NCBI RefSeq assembly: GCF_014635705.1
Contig: NZ_BMDI01000001.1
Location: 372,001 to 436,000, forward strand
Origin: Oxalicibacterium faecigallinarum
GTDB lineage: Bacteria > Pseudomonadota > Gammaproteobacteria > Burkholderiales > Burkholderiaceae_D
Length of the DNA: 64,000 nucleotides
Direction of reading: 5' to 3'
Part shown: in pieces, positions 27,303 through 34,442 of the stretch
How positions within the stretch are numbered: the first letter of the stretch is position 1
Layout: every line of letters begins with the position of its first letter
The notes under the pieces: generated by a model
The model's database searches: none
What the model saw: the letters and a program-made list of their open reading frames with translations, nothing else
Told to the model about the DNA's origin: nothing
Position numbers and translations under genes: made by a program

Positions 27303-27457
27303 TGCGTTGCTCCTGGAATGTCATCAGCCAGAACAAGCCACAGCGTCAGGATGACGCGGCTGATGGTTGTTTCGGGGAATACGATCAAGAGAAGCAAGAT
27401 CGCGGGAATGACGCAGGCGCCCATGAGGGCGAGCAGTACCGGCGGAGTAAGCCTCAT
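27299..27457 (-). CDS. Very small membrane protein (52 residues)
   Basis: The frame encodes MRLTPPVLLALMGACVIPAI followed by LLLLIVFPETTISRVILTL and ends in ADDIPGATQ, so there are one or two membrane helices. Both ends overlap neighbouring genes by ATGA junctions. It is a member of the chain of micro-genes in the leftward operon. Function unknown. Confidence 0.6.
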   Translation of the reverse strand: MRLTPPVLLALMGACVIPAILLLLIVFPETTISRVILTLWLVLADDIPGATQ

Positions 27458-27603
27458 GCAGCACCTCGCGTCGTTACGCGGATGCCTTGCACCTGCTCGT
27501 GTACATCAAACGCGTTGCCCCATGCGTCGAAGCTGGTTGGCGCGATCGCGTCGTAGTGGTATGTGCCTTGCGTCGTTAGCACGGTGACGGTAAAGGCAAA
27601 CAT
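27454..27603 (-). CDS. Very small phage protein (49 residues)
   Basis: The frame encodes MFAFTVTVLTTQGTYHYDAI, then APTSFDAWGNAFDVHEQVQG and IRVTTRGAA. The beta-rich sequence with a WGNAFD segment is reminiscent of small phage proteins, but I name no family. Its start shares a base with the stop of the ATPase gene (TGATG) and its stop overlaps the next start (ATGA), so it is translationally coupled on both sides. Confidence 0.6.
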   Translation of the reverse strand: MFAFTVTVLTTQGTYHYDAIAPTSFDAWGNAFDVHEQVQGIRVTTRGAA

Positions 27604-27932
27604 CAGTGCGCCTGGTACTTCAGGATGGCGGGCAGGGTGTCTTTTGCCAGTGCAGACGTCTGCACAAGACGGATTGCCTCGTGGAATTTGAAAACGCGGG
27701 CGGTCAGGACATGGGTGCCCAGTTCGTACAGGCTGACGGTGTGCGCCAAACGCTCATCGCTGGTCAGATGGATGGCGTTGTTGTGCAGGCGATCGCCGCG
27801 CTTCCAATCTTCGATGATGCCGGCTTTGCCCAGCGTTTCGGCAATGGCGCGACTGTGGGTGGTCTTACCGCAACCCGCTGGCCCGTAGATCACGACCGGC
27901 TTGTCGGCGTAGTTTTCTGCTGGTGTTGGCAT
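27603..27932 (-). CDS. Small P-loop NTPase-like protein
   Basis: The 109-residue protein has a clear Walker A motif GPAGCGKT (17-24) after a short beta strand. The rest is helical and too short for a full AAA+ or kinase fold. It is the first gene of the leftward operon, downstream of the OL-like operators. It contains one copy of the 16-bp palindrome (27650-27665), read as VQTSA. The role is unknown. Confidence 0.75.
   Translation of the reverse strand: MPTPAENYADKPVVIYGPAGCGKTTHSRAIAETLGKAGIIEDWKRGDRLHNNAIHLTSDERLAHTVSLYELGTHVLTARVFKFHEAIRLVQTSALAKDTLPAILKYQAH
27650..27665. repeat. 16-bp palindrome, copy 1
   Basis: GTGCAGACGTCTGCAC is a perfect palindrome inside the small NTPase gene. Identical copies lie at 34903, 41469 and 50187. 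Chance recurrence of one 16-mer four times in 38 kb is negligible. Confidence 0.85.
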
Positions 27933-27978
27933 GTTCTGCTCCCATCGTTTAAGCCAGATCGGGCTGGCGATGGAGCGG

Positions 27979-28008
27979 ATTAAAGCATACTTTAATCCAT
28001 ATAATCAA
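27979..28008 (-). promoter_or_regulatory. Leftward early promoter (PL-like)
   Basis: On the minus strand TTGATT and TTTAAT are separated by 18 bases, the same boxes as the rightward promoter at 29184-29212. Both operators cover it. It would drive the chain from the small NTPase gene toward int. Confidence 0.65.
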
Positions 28009-28020
28009 GTATGCTTTAAT
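27979..28020. promoter_or_regulatory. OL-like operator pair
   Basis: Two 18-bp sites with centres 24 bases apart: ATTAAAGCATACTTTAAT (27979-27996) and, in opposite orientation, the related AATCAAGTATGCTTTAAT (28003-28020). They match three sites between the repressor and Cro-like genes. They overlap the leftward promoter, so the CI-like protein should repress the leftward operon from here. Confidence 0.8.
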
Positions 28021-28042
28021 TAAAATTGTGCGAACAGGCAAC

Positions 28043-28070
28043 AAAAAACCGCCACAGAGGGCGGTTTTTT
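28043..28070. terminator. Bidirectional terminator after the lipoprotein gene
   Basis: An 11-bp perfect stem (AAAAAACCGCC with GGCGGTTTTTT, six-base loop) lies 18 bases past the lipoprotein stop. It isolates that gene from the OL region. Confidence 0.9.
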
Positions 28071-28087
28071 CTTGAATATGATTGGTT

Positions 28088-28459
28088 TTATGGGGCGTTC
28101 TTGATCAGGTCGGCCCATTCCTGAATGCGTGATGAAAGTGTGCCGCGTTCGAATGTCGTCACTTTCGTGCTTGTGTCTGATAAGGCTCGCAATTCGATCA
28201 TGCCGTAGTAAGGCCCATTTCCAATGGTGATTTCAGCAATCTGATCACTTTCCCAAATCGTCATGAAGCTAGCGCCTTTGAAATCAATCGTTTGTTTGGT
28301 GGCGTTGTCGTCCCAATACTTGGCGAGGACTTTGTAATTACGGTCTTTGACAAAACTGGATGTGGGTTCTTCCTTGAGTTTTGCCTTGTTCATGGCGGGA
28401 ACTGTGCATCCGGTAAGTAGCGAGATTGCAACGATGGCTATGAGCGCGCGGCGTTTCAC
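28088..28459 (-). CDS. Prophage lipoprotein of unknown function
   Basis: The 123-residue protein has a typical lipoprotein signal (MKRRALIAIVAISLLTGC, lipobox LTGC, acylated Cys18). A small soluble domain of about 105 residues follows. It sits alone between the OL terminator and the regulatory gap near the repressor, with its own terminator, so it may be expressed in the lysogen. The location suggests lysogenic conversion or superinfection exclusion, but this is inference. No family recognised. Confidence 0.85.
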   Translation of the reverse strand: MKRRALIAIVAISLLTGCTVPAMNKAKLKEEPTSSFVKDRNYKVLAKYWDDNATKQTIDFKGASFMTIWESDQIAEITIGNGPYYGMIELRALSDTSTKVTTFERGTLSSRIQEWADLIKNAP

Positions 28460-28522
28460 GATGTTTTACATTCCTTGTTTGATAAGTGGTTCGGACTGTA
28501 TCAGGGCTACCTTGTACTCAAC

Positions 28523-28540
28523 ATCCCATATACATGGGAT
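28523..28540. promoter_or_regulatory. Inverted repeat in divergent gap
   Basis: ATCCCAT and ATGGGAT flank ATAC in the gap between the lipoprotein gene and the 61-residue gene. It is a possible operator and is unrelated to the CI-like sites. Confidence 0.4.
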
Positions 28541-28588
28541 CGCTCGCTTTCTTCCTCCTTAGTACCGTCGGTCAGCAGCCCGGTCGCG

Positions 28589-28608
28589 CCCTTTGTTTAA
28601 ACAAAGGG
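28589..28608. promoter_or_regulatory. 20-bp palindrome covering a ribosome-binding site
   Basis: CCCTTTGTTTAAACAAAGGG is a perfect palindrome ending in the ribosome-binding site of the next gene. In RNA it would hide the site. As DNA it could be an operator. Confidence 0.65.
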
Positions 28609-28615
28609 GAGTTGT

Positions 28616-28801
28616 ATGCATCAGCGACAAGAAGAGGAGTTGGTAGGTCTTTTTAGACGTATGCATCCAGAGGATCGCATGATTCTGCTGGAGTTCGCCG
28701 CCTTGCGAGCGAAGTCGAACACGCCGCGGAGGGTGCATCTAACTCTCGTTAGCAACCCTGCGCCAGCGCAGCGTGTTCTGCTTGACGGCGCTACGGGCTA
28801 A
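28616..28801 (+). CDS. Small helical protein resembling repressor C-terminal segment
   Basis: The 61-residue protein starts after a good ribosome-binding site (GGGGAG, five bases). Its segment ELVGLFRRMHPEDRMILLEF resembles the C-terminal helix region of the adjacent repressor (ELIALYQQASERGRSNILDL), with matching hydrophobic positions. It is convergent with the repressor gene and overlaps its last 63 bases. A free oligomerisation segment could bind and modulate the repressor, but this is a hypothesis. Confidence 0.55.
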   Translation: MHQRQEEELVGLFRRMHPEDRMILLEFAALRAKSNTPRRVHLTLVSNPAPAQRVLLDGATG

Positions 28802-29149
28802 GTCAAGGATGTTGGAGCGGCCACGTTCTGAGGCCTGCTGGTACAAGGCAATCAGTTCGATGATCTCATCGGTAGTCGCTGTCGCGTTGTACGGCTCAGT
28901 TCGTTGGCTAACTTGCGGTACAGGCTGACTGCCATCTGGTTTGCCTTCACCTGTGGCTAGCCAATACAAATCCACGCCAAGAAAGCGTCCTGCTTTCGCT
29001 GTGTTCTCGGCAGTAAGTGCCTTCGTCTTTCCAATGAAAACATGGCTTAAAGCCTGCACGCTGATACCTAGAGCCGCGGCTAGTTCTTGTCGTTCTTTAC
29101 CGCTGTGCTTGAGAGCTTGCTCAAGGCGGGTGCTGAATTGCGTATCCAT
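28739..29149 (-). CDS. CI-like phage repressor without protease domain
   Basis: The 136-residue protein starts MDTQFSTRLEQALKHSGKER and has an XRE helix-turn-helix (ELAAALGISVQALSHVFIGK, about 19-38). A linker and a C-terminal helical part (ELIALYQQASERGRSNILDL) follow. It lacks the S24 peptidase domain of lambda CI, so self-cleavage on RecA activation is not expected. Divergent from the Cro-like gene, with three operators between. An upstream in-frame extension runs through the operators and is not used. Confidence 0.85.
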   Translation of the reverse strand: MDTQFSTRLEQALKHSGKERQELAAALGISVQALSHVFIGKTKALTAENTAKAGRFLGVDLYWLATGEGKPDGSQPVPQVSQRTEPYNATATTDEIIELIALYQQASERGRSNILDLARSAVKQNTLRWRRVANES

Positions 29150-29150
29150 G

Positions 29151-29212
29151 ATTAAAGAATACTTACATTCAATGAAAGTATGGTTGATTATTGATTTAAA
29201 GCATGCTTTAAT
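29151..29212. promoter_or_regulatory. OR-like triple operator
   Basis: Three related 18-bp sites at 29151-29168, 29172-29189 and 29195-29212 have centres 21 and 23 bases apart. The third holds the perfect palindrome TTAAAGCATGCTTTAA. The first two match the consensus less well. The layout is that of lambda OR, between divergent repressor and Cro-like genes. Confidence 0.8.
29184..29212 (+). promoter_or_regulatory. Rightward early promoter (PR-like)
   Basis: TTGATT (29184-29189), a 17-base spacer and TTTAAT (29207-29212) form a good sigma-70 promoter. The expected transcript start (about 29218-29220) falls at the Cro-like ATG, so that message is probably leaderless. Confidence 0.65.
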
Positions 29213-29219
29213 CCGAGGC

Positions 29220-29459
29220 ATGAAAAAAACAGTCGCAACTTCTCTTCTCGGTGGCACGCCAACAGCAGCAGCCGAAGCAATCGGAATCAGGCCGCAGGCT
29301 TATTCGCAATGGCCGGATGTGCTGAATCGTCGATTGACTGATCGCGTCCAGGCGGCGATTGCTCGCCAGCATTTGTCGCCGAGTTTGCTCGGCATCGAGC
29401 AGCCGTCTGGCGAAGCTCCCGACGATGACCATTCTCAGACAGACGATGCGGCTCCGTAG
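29220..29459 (+). CDS. Cro-like regulator
   Basis: The 79-residue protein has the Cro/YdaS-type helix-turn-helix GTPTAAAEAIGIRPQAYSQW (about 11-30), with an acidic C-terminus. It is the first rightward gene, divergent from the CI-like repressor and next to the strongest operator. It should oppose the repressor in lytic growth. Start chosen at MKKTVATSLL, directly after the PR-like promoter. There is no room for a Shine-Dalgarno leader. Confidence 0.8.
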   Translation: MKKTVATSLLGGTPTAAAEAIGIRPQAYSQWPDVLNRRLTDRVQAAIARQHLSPSLLGIEQPSGEAPDDDHSQTDDAAP

Positions 29460-29624
29460 CTTTCGCGAGTGATTTGAACTTGCGCGTTTGTAGTGGGCGA
29501 GAGGATGTCAGCGCCAGCTCAAGCAGTTGAGTGCGCAGGTTGTCGAGAGTTGTTTTGTTTTTCATGCACGAATCATAAGAACGATGGCGGTGGTTTACAT
29601 CGTTAATCGAAGGGGAGTTTTAGC

Positions 29625-30119
29625 GTGACGCAAGAGTATTCGGACATGAATCAGCACGACGCCTTATACAAGGCGGCGCGTAATTATCCAGGTGGTGTTG
29701 AAGCACTGGCCAAGCGTATGGGAATCAGCGCAGCCGTCCTGTATAGCAAGCTGCGACCGGGGTGCGATACACATCATGTGTCGTTTGAACAGGTTTCCGA
29801 GATCACTGATCATCTGGTTGAGGCACGTGTGCCGAATGCTCTCCAAGCCTTGCAGGCGTTGACATGGCGCCACGGCATGGTGGCGATATCGCTGCCGCCA
29901 CTATCCGAGCAAGAGACAGATTGCCTGGTGCAGTCGATCTGCAAATCGGTGGTGGAATTTGGTCACCTGACGTCCGCTGTTTCCGAAGCAATGGCCGACG
30001 GCAAAATCTGCGGCAAGGAATGGGATGAGATCGACAGAGAGTTTTCGCACGCGATCGGTGCGTTGACTGAGCTGCGTGAGCGTATCCGTGCAAAGGTCAC
30101 TGTGAAGGCCGACAAGTAA
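29625..30119 (+). CDS. CII-type phage regulatory protein
   Basis: The 164-residue protein resembles the phage CII regulatory family (CP76 type): NYPGGVEALAKRMGISAAVL, then YSKLRPGCDTHHVSFEQVSE, with a predominantly helical C-terminus. The start is GTG with AGGGGAG upstream. An ATG seven codons later is an alternative. It is the second rightward gene, and its stop overlaps the replication gene start (TAATG). By position it should promote lysogeny or control replication. Confidence 0.8.
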   Translation: MTQEYSDMNQHDALYKAARNYPGGVEALAKRMGISAAVLYSKLRPGCDTHHVSFEQVSEITDHLVEARVPNALQALQALTWRHGMVAISLPPLSEQETDCLVQSICKSVVEFGHLTSAVSEAMADGKICGKEWDEIDREFSHAIGALTELRERIRAKVTVKADK

Positions 30120-32923
30120 TGGCAACACTGGATCAGATCCTTGACGCGATGATCGCTCAAGGCATGCCTCTCCCTGCAAACAACAAGATTGAGGCCGACG
30201 GTGCAGTGCATCGATTCGGCCCGAAGAAGAAAGCCTGGTACAAGCTACAAGAGCGCACGCTGAAGGATGGCGGCTCTGCGTACTACGGCGCGTTTGGTGT
30301 CTGGCGCGGTGATGACAACGGCGCGATTAGTGTCACGTTGGCTGAGGGTGAAGTGTCGGAGGAGGATCTGGCCGACATCCGCAAACGGCAGGAAGAACAG
30401 GCCATCGCGCTGGAAGCCAAGCGGCAGGATGACGCCAAGAAAGCTGCTGGCCGCGCTGCCAATCAATGGAAGGATGCAGCCGAGACCGGCCAATCCGACT
30501 ATCTAATCCGCAAGCAGGTCACGCCAGAAGCGGTGCGTTTTGCTGATGATGGTGTGTTGCTGGTGCCGATGAAGCGTTACGCGCTGAACGGTAGCAAGCT
30601 GGTCGGCGTGCAGAAGATCAAGGCTGACGGCAGCAAGACATTCAACAAGGGTATGGAGAAGGTGGGCGCGGCCTGTCTGCTCGGTAAGCTCAAGCCTGAT
30701 TCTGCCTTGTTGATGATCGGTGAGGGCTATGCGACATGCCGTAGCGTACGCATGGCAACCGATGACCAATATCCCGCGATGGTGGCGTTTGATGCTGGCA
30801 ATCTGTTGCCGGTGGCGACGGCCTTGCGGCGCGACTTTCCTGATGTGCCTTTCCTGTTCCTGGCTGACGATGACTGGATGCTGTGCAAGCGTCTGGCCAA
30901 GCGTTTGGTCAAGGACTTTAAAATCGCCGCGACCTTGCAAATCGATGGTGAGTTGTGGCCACTGTATCAGTCCGACTTTGAGGATGATGATGAGGTTGAT
31001 AAGCAGCTGATCGCAATCTTGGAGAAGGGCGCAAGTAGGGTGCTTACTGTCGCTACCGATGGTAGTGAGACCAAGCTACTGAATGATGCTGGCGAGCAGG
31101 TGCGTGTCGTGGCCAGTTGGTATGAGGATGCCAACGGTATCAACTACATCAAGGCCGAAGTGTCGTGCGGCCGCGTCAATAAAACCTACACGCTTGAGAA
31201 CGCAGGCATGGCCAAGGCCAGTGCTGTGGCCAAGGTGGTGGGCAATGCATACGTGTGGAAACCTGCCTTTGTGGATCGTGGCCAGCGCAAGCTGACCGAC
31301 TGGAATGATCTGCACTGTGAGCAAGGGCTTGATGCGGTGCGCGACCAGCTGGCGGGCATGCTGTTGCACATCGTGTCGTGCCTCGATCAGCCGGCTGATG
31401 ATGTGCCGGAACTTCCCCCATTCCCCATTGATGATGCCTGCGGCGATCTTCCAGAAAGCGATGCTGCAGCGCCAGCGGGTGGTTTGCACCTGGCAGTCGA
31501 TAACACCAAGCCGCCCCAGCCTGAATATGGGGAAGAAGCACCGGCGGCGGCGCCCGCGGAGGCTGGGGGCGGGGCGGGCGGCAAGAAGCCGCCCAAGAAG
31601 GTCTACCCGAAAGAGTTCTGGGAGAAGGTCGATTACCTGCTCGAAAACTATGTGCTGATCTACGGCACCGAGGACGCATGGGATAACGACAACAGGATGA
31701 TTTTGCGCGTCGCGCACATGCGTCTTGCGCACGGTAACGATGCGGTCAAATTCTGGCTCGGCAACGGGTCGCGCAAGATGGTCAACAAGGATCGCGTCGT
31801 GTTTGATCCGACGATGACGTGTGATCCGGAAACGTCCGTCAATCTGTATCACGGCTTTGACATGATGCCGAAGCCTGGTAAGCATCAGAACATTCTGCTT
31901 CTGCTCGATCACCTATGTGGTGGCAATGAGGATGTGTTCGAGTGGGTGCTTAACTGGCTGGCGTATCCGCTGCAGAACAAGGGCGCAAAGATGCGCACCT
32001 CGATCATCGTGCATGGCGATGAGGGTTCCGGTAAGAACCTGTTTTTTGAGAACGTCATTAAGCGGATCTACGGCGAGTATGGTGGTGTGATCGGCAATGC
32101 GCAGATCGAATCGCAGTTCAACGAGTGGGCGTCGAGAAAGCTGTACTTCGTTGCTGATGAGGTTGTGACGCGCAACGAGCTGCGCCAGTTGAAGGGCAAG
32201 CTCAAGCACATGATCACCGGCGAGACGATCATGATCAACCCAAAGAACATGACGGAGCGCTCCGAGGCAAATCACATGAACTTTGTGTTTTTGTCGAACG
32301 AACTGCAGCCGCTTGCGCTGGATAAGACTGATCGGCGTTACCTGGTCATCTGGACGCCGCCAAACAAGCCGCCTGAGTTCTACAAGGATGTAGCTGACGA
32401 GATCGCGGCTGGCGGTGCAGAGTCGTTTCTGGACTTCCTGTTGAAGCTCGATCTGGGTGACTTTAACGAGCACACCAAGCCACTCAACACAGAAGCGAAG
32501 GTCAAGCTGATCGGCCTTGGTCTGACACCGTCTGAGAAGTTCTATCGGGAATGGAGCCTTGGTTTCCTTCCCCTTCCTTACATGACCTGCTCGGCGCAGC
32601 AGCTTTATACGGGCTTCTTGCGCTGGTGCCACCTCAATGGCGAGAAATTCCCTCCCACACAAACACTGTTCGGTCGAATGATTGAACGGACAGGCTTTGG
32701 GCAACTGTCGCGGGCGGTGATCAAGTTTGACCTGGGCACGGTGTGCAAGCAAAGAACCGTGTACCTCGTCGGTGATATGCCGGAAGGGTCGAGTCGAAAA
32801 GATTGGGCTGAGCAAGCTTCCAGCTTGTTTGAAAAATGTTTGAAGCAGTACCGACATGTGCATGACCAGCCGATGGATTTGGCGACAGATGTGCATGGGC
32901 AGCAGGAGAGTGTTAACAGTTAA
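30119..32923 (+). CDS. Phage replication protein: TOPRIM primase with DUF5906-type helicase
   Basis: The 934-residue protein has a TOPRIM-type region (MIGEGYATCRSVRMATDD near 199, ADDDW near 257). After a Pro/Ala/Gly-rich linker (about 465-495) comes a C-terminal helicase domain, with Walker A GDEGSGKN near residue 633, VADEVV near 677 and a sensor segment FVFLSNE. Such fused primase-helicases start replication of phage and plasmid DNA. A structured, origin-like non-coding region follows directly. It is coupled to the CII-type gene by TAATG. Confidence 0.93.
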   Translation: MATLDQILDAMIAQGMPLPANNKIEADGAVHRFGPKKKAWYKLQERTLKDGGSAYYGAFGVWRGDDNGAISVTLAEGEVSEEDLADIRKRQEEQAIALEAKRQDDAKKAAGRAANQWKDAAETGQSDYLIRKQVTPEAVRFADDGVLLVPMKRYALNGSKLVGVQKIKADGSKTFNKGMEKVGAACLLGKLKPDSALLMIGEGYATCRSVRMATDDQYPAMVAFDAGNLLPVATALRRDFPDVPFLFLADDDWMLCKRLAKRLVKDFKIAATLQIDGELWPLYQSDFEDDDEVDKQLIAILEKGASRVLTVATDGSETKLLNDAGEQVRVVASWYEDANGINYIKAEVSCGRVNKTYTLENAGMAKASAVAKVVGNAYVWKPAFVDRGQRKLTDWNDLHCEQGLDAVRDQLAGMLLHIVSCLDQPADDVPELPPFPIDDACGDLPESDAAAPAGGLHLAVDNTKPPQPEYGEEAPAAAPAEAGGGAGGKKPPKKVYPKEFWEKVDYLLENYVLIYGTEDAWDNDNRMILRVAHMRLAHGNDAVKFWLGNGSRKMVNKDRVVFDPTMTCDPETSVNLYHGFDMMPKPGKHQNILLLLDHLCGGNEDVFEWVLNWLAYPLQNKGAKMRTSIIVHGDEGSGKNLFFENVIKRIYGEYGGVIGNAQIESQFNEWASRKLYFVADEVVTRNELRQLKGKLKHMITGETIMINPKNMTERSEANHMNFVFLSNELQPLALDKTDRRYLVIWTPPNKPPEFYKDVADEIAAGGAESFLDFLLKLDLGDFNEHTKPLNTEAKVKLIGLGLTPSEKFYREWSLGFLPLPYMTCSAQQLYTGFLRWCHLNGEKFPPTQTLFGRMIERTGFGQLSRAVIKFDLGTVCKQRTVYLVGDMPEGSSRKDWAEQASSLFEKCLKQYRHVHDQPMDLATDVHGQQESVNS

Positions 32924-32974
32924 CCCTTCAACAGCGCCGAACTATTAACACGTCAAGACCGTTTATCCATGCGG

Positions 32975-33137
32975 CTTTGTGAACAGTTCGAATAGTTGAA
33001 GAGTTCATTTTTGCCCCATGTGTGCGGGCGCGCGCGCGAGTGCATGCATGTACGTGTTTGTGAATTGATGTTTCCCCATGTGTGTTTTGTACCGACTTTG
33101 TTTTTTAACCCTTCAACTATTCGAACTATTCACAAAG
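32975..33137. repeat. Origin-like region: 27-bp inverted repeat
   Basis: Arms at 32975-33001 and 33111-33137 are complementary at 26 of 27 positions. Between them lie a direct repeat CCCCATGTGTG (33014-33024 and 33074-33084, exactly 60 bases apart) and an alternating purine-pyrimidine tract. The region lies just after the primase-helicase gene and holds no gene. A replication origin is the simplest reading. A large RNA hairpin is the alternative. Confidence 0.6.
33018..33056. other. Alternating purine-pyrimidine (Z-DNA-prone) tract
   Basis: Thirty-nine bases alternate purine and pyrimidine with few breaks, including GCGCGCGCGCG and TGCATGCATGTACGTG. Such tracts can adopt Z-form or ease strand opening. 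It lies in the loop of the 27-bp inverted repeat. Confidence 0.6.
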
Positions 33138-33192
33138 CTAATAGGCATAAGGCTTTTGATGATGAAGAGTTGTTTAAGAGTGTGGACAGTTT

Positions 33193-33522
33193 ATGAAAAA
33201 ACAAGATATGCGCGAAGCCATGCCAGAGACTGCGGCCTTCATCGACAAGATGCGTGCTGCGTTTGGAGTTGAGTCGATAAACGAGTCGATCAAGGGCGGC
33301 ATGCGTGGGCAAGGAGCATTTTGGGCGAAAGAGAACGGGCAAGAGGTCGGCTCGCGTCAGCCAGTGCCAAAAAGCATTGTGGGCTGGGACAAGTTTGGGC
33401 GGTCGTTCACGTTTGACGTGCCAGCTGGTGCAACACATGACGACGTGCAGGTGATGTTCGCCGCCGAGCAAAAGAAAGCAAACGATCTGGCGATGCAGCG
33501 CCGTGGCTTGCCGATCGACTGA
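33193..33522 (+). CDS. Hypothetical phage protein (109 residues)
   Basis: No family recognised. The sequence is mixed and soluble, with a segment IVGWDKFGRSFTFDVPAGAT that looks like a beta hairpin. It follows the origin-like gap and precedes a larger regulator-like gene in the same direction. The region is consistent with a middle gene expressed from the rightward operon. Confidence 0.7.
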   Translation: MKKQDMREAMPETAAFIDKMRAAFGVESINESIKGGMRGQGAFWAKENGQEVGSRQPVPKSIVGWDKFGRSFTFDVPAGATHDDVQVMFAAEQKKANDLAMQRRGLPID

Positions 33523-33557
33523 AGACAGACATTGAGTAACCTAGGGAAGAAAACAGC

Positions 33558-34355
33558 ATGACAAACCAAACAAACCAGCCAACAGCGATCTTCACCAGCG
33601 TCGGGCAAGCGCTGCATGTGGCGTACTTGATCATGGCGTCGGATGCGCGTCAGGACAGCCCGCTACGTAAGGCGCTGGTTCGCATGATGAGCGACATCGA
33701 TCTGTCCGCTCAACAGACCGAGTGGCTTAATCAGCTGCGAGGAGAAGCAACAGGCACGGTGAACTTTGCTGGTCTGTCAGCTGACGATGTACGAGCGCAA
33801 TGTGCCTTGATCGTCTCGGCTGTGGATTCAAAGTTGATGGCGCAAGAGAAGTGGGTAATCCATGCCAAGTACATGCAGATGGTATCAACCGGCAGCAAGA
33901 CGACTGAAAGGCAGCGCTCGGCACAGCAATACGTCAAATTCTGCCAGCACGCGCTTGATTCAGTTCGCATACCTATGCATGCACGTCGTCAGCAGGAAGA
34001 GCTGGAAGAGGCACAGCGACAATTGGATAAGCTGAAGTGCTGTCCTGCGGTTAGTTATTCCACTGGTCGCGTCGATGCGATAAAGGGCTTGTCGGAATGG
34101 TTGGCCGGATCGTTCCCGACGATCAACGTGATGGCGCTGGATATGATTGTTGCCAAAATCTACGCGAATCATGTGAAGACAGCGATTAGCTACCGAGATC
34201 TGGAAAAAACTTTTGGCAGTAGCAAGTCTACCTATGCTCGCATCGCGCCAGCCATTAAGGATCGACTCTATCGATTGGAGCTGATAGCGCAGGATCGACT
34301 GCGTCCTTACTTCGAGGAACAAGGTATTGTCGAGGTGTTTGAAAAAACCGCTTGA
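33558..34355 (+). CDS. Hypothetical phage protein, possible late regulator
   Basis: The 265-residue soluble protein is largely helical. Near the C-terminus TAISYRDLEKTFGSSKSTYA looks like a helix-turn-helix. It is the last gene before a terminator, a moron and the packaging genes, where phages often encode the late antiterminator or activator. Another terminator lies just upstream of the late genes (34965-34996). I infer a late-gene regulator only from place and the possible DNA-binding motif. Confidence 0.65.
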   Translation: MTNQTNQPTAIFTSVGQALHVAYLIMASDARQDSPLRKALVRMMSDIDLSAQQTEWLNQLRGEATGTVNFAGLSADDVRAQCALIVSAVDSKLMAQEKWVIHAKYMQMVSTGSKTTERQRSAQQYVKFCQHALDSVRIPMHARRQQEELEEAQRQLDKLKCCPAVSYSTGRVDAIKGLSEWLAGSFPTINVMALDMIVAKIYANHVKTAISYRDLEKTFGSSKSTYARIAPAIKDRLYRLELIAQDRLRPYFEEQGIVEVFEKTA

Positions 34356-34409
34356 CGATGTTGGGACAGTGCAAGTATATTTTCGCTATTCTCGAAGCAG
34401 TTACGACCT

Positions 34410-34442
34410 AAGCCCTTACCGTTGATCGGAAGGGCTTTTTTG
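34410..34442 (+). terminator. Terminator after the middle genes
   Basis: An 8-bp stem (AAGCCCTT with AAGGGCTT) with a 12-base loop is followed by TTTTT. It ends rightward transcription before the minus-strand membrane gene. Confidence 0.8.

Noticed and set aside
29287-29565. 92-residue minus-strand frame antisense to the Cro-like gene
   Set aside because: No ribosome-binding site, and most of it is the complement of a supported gene. Only the first 35 residues look protein-like.
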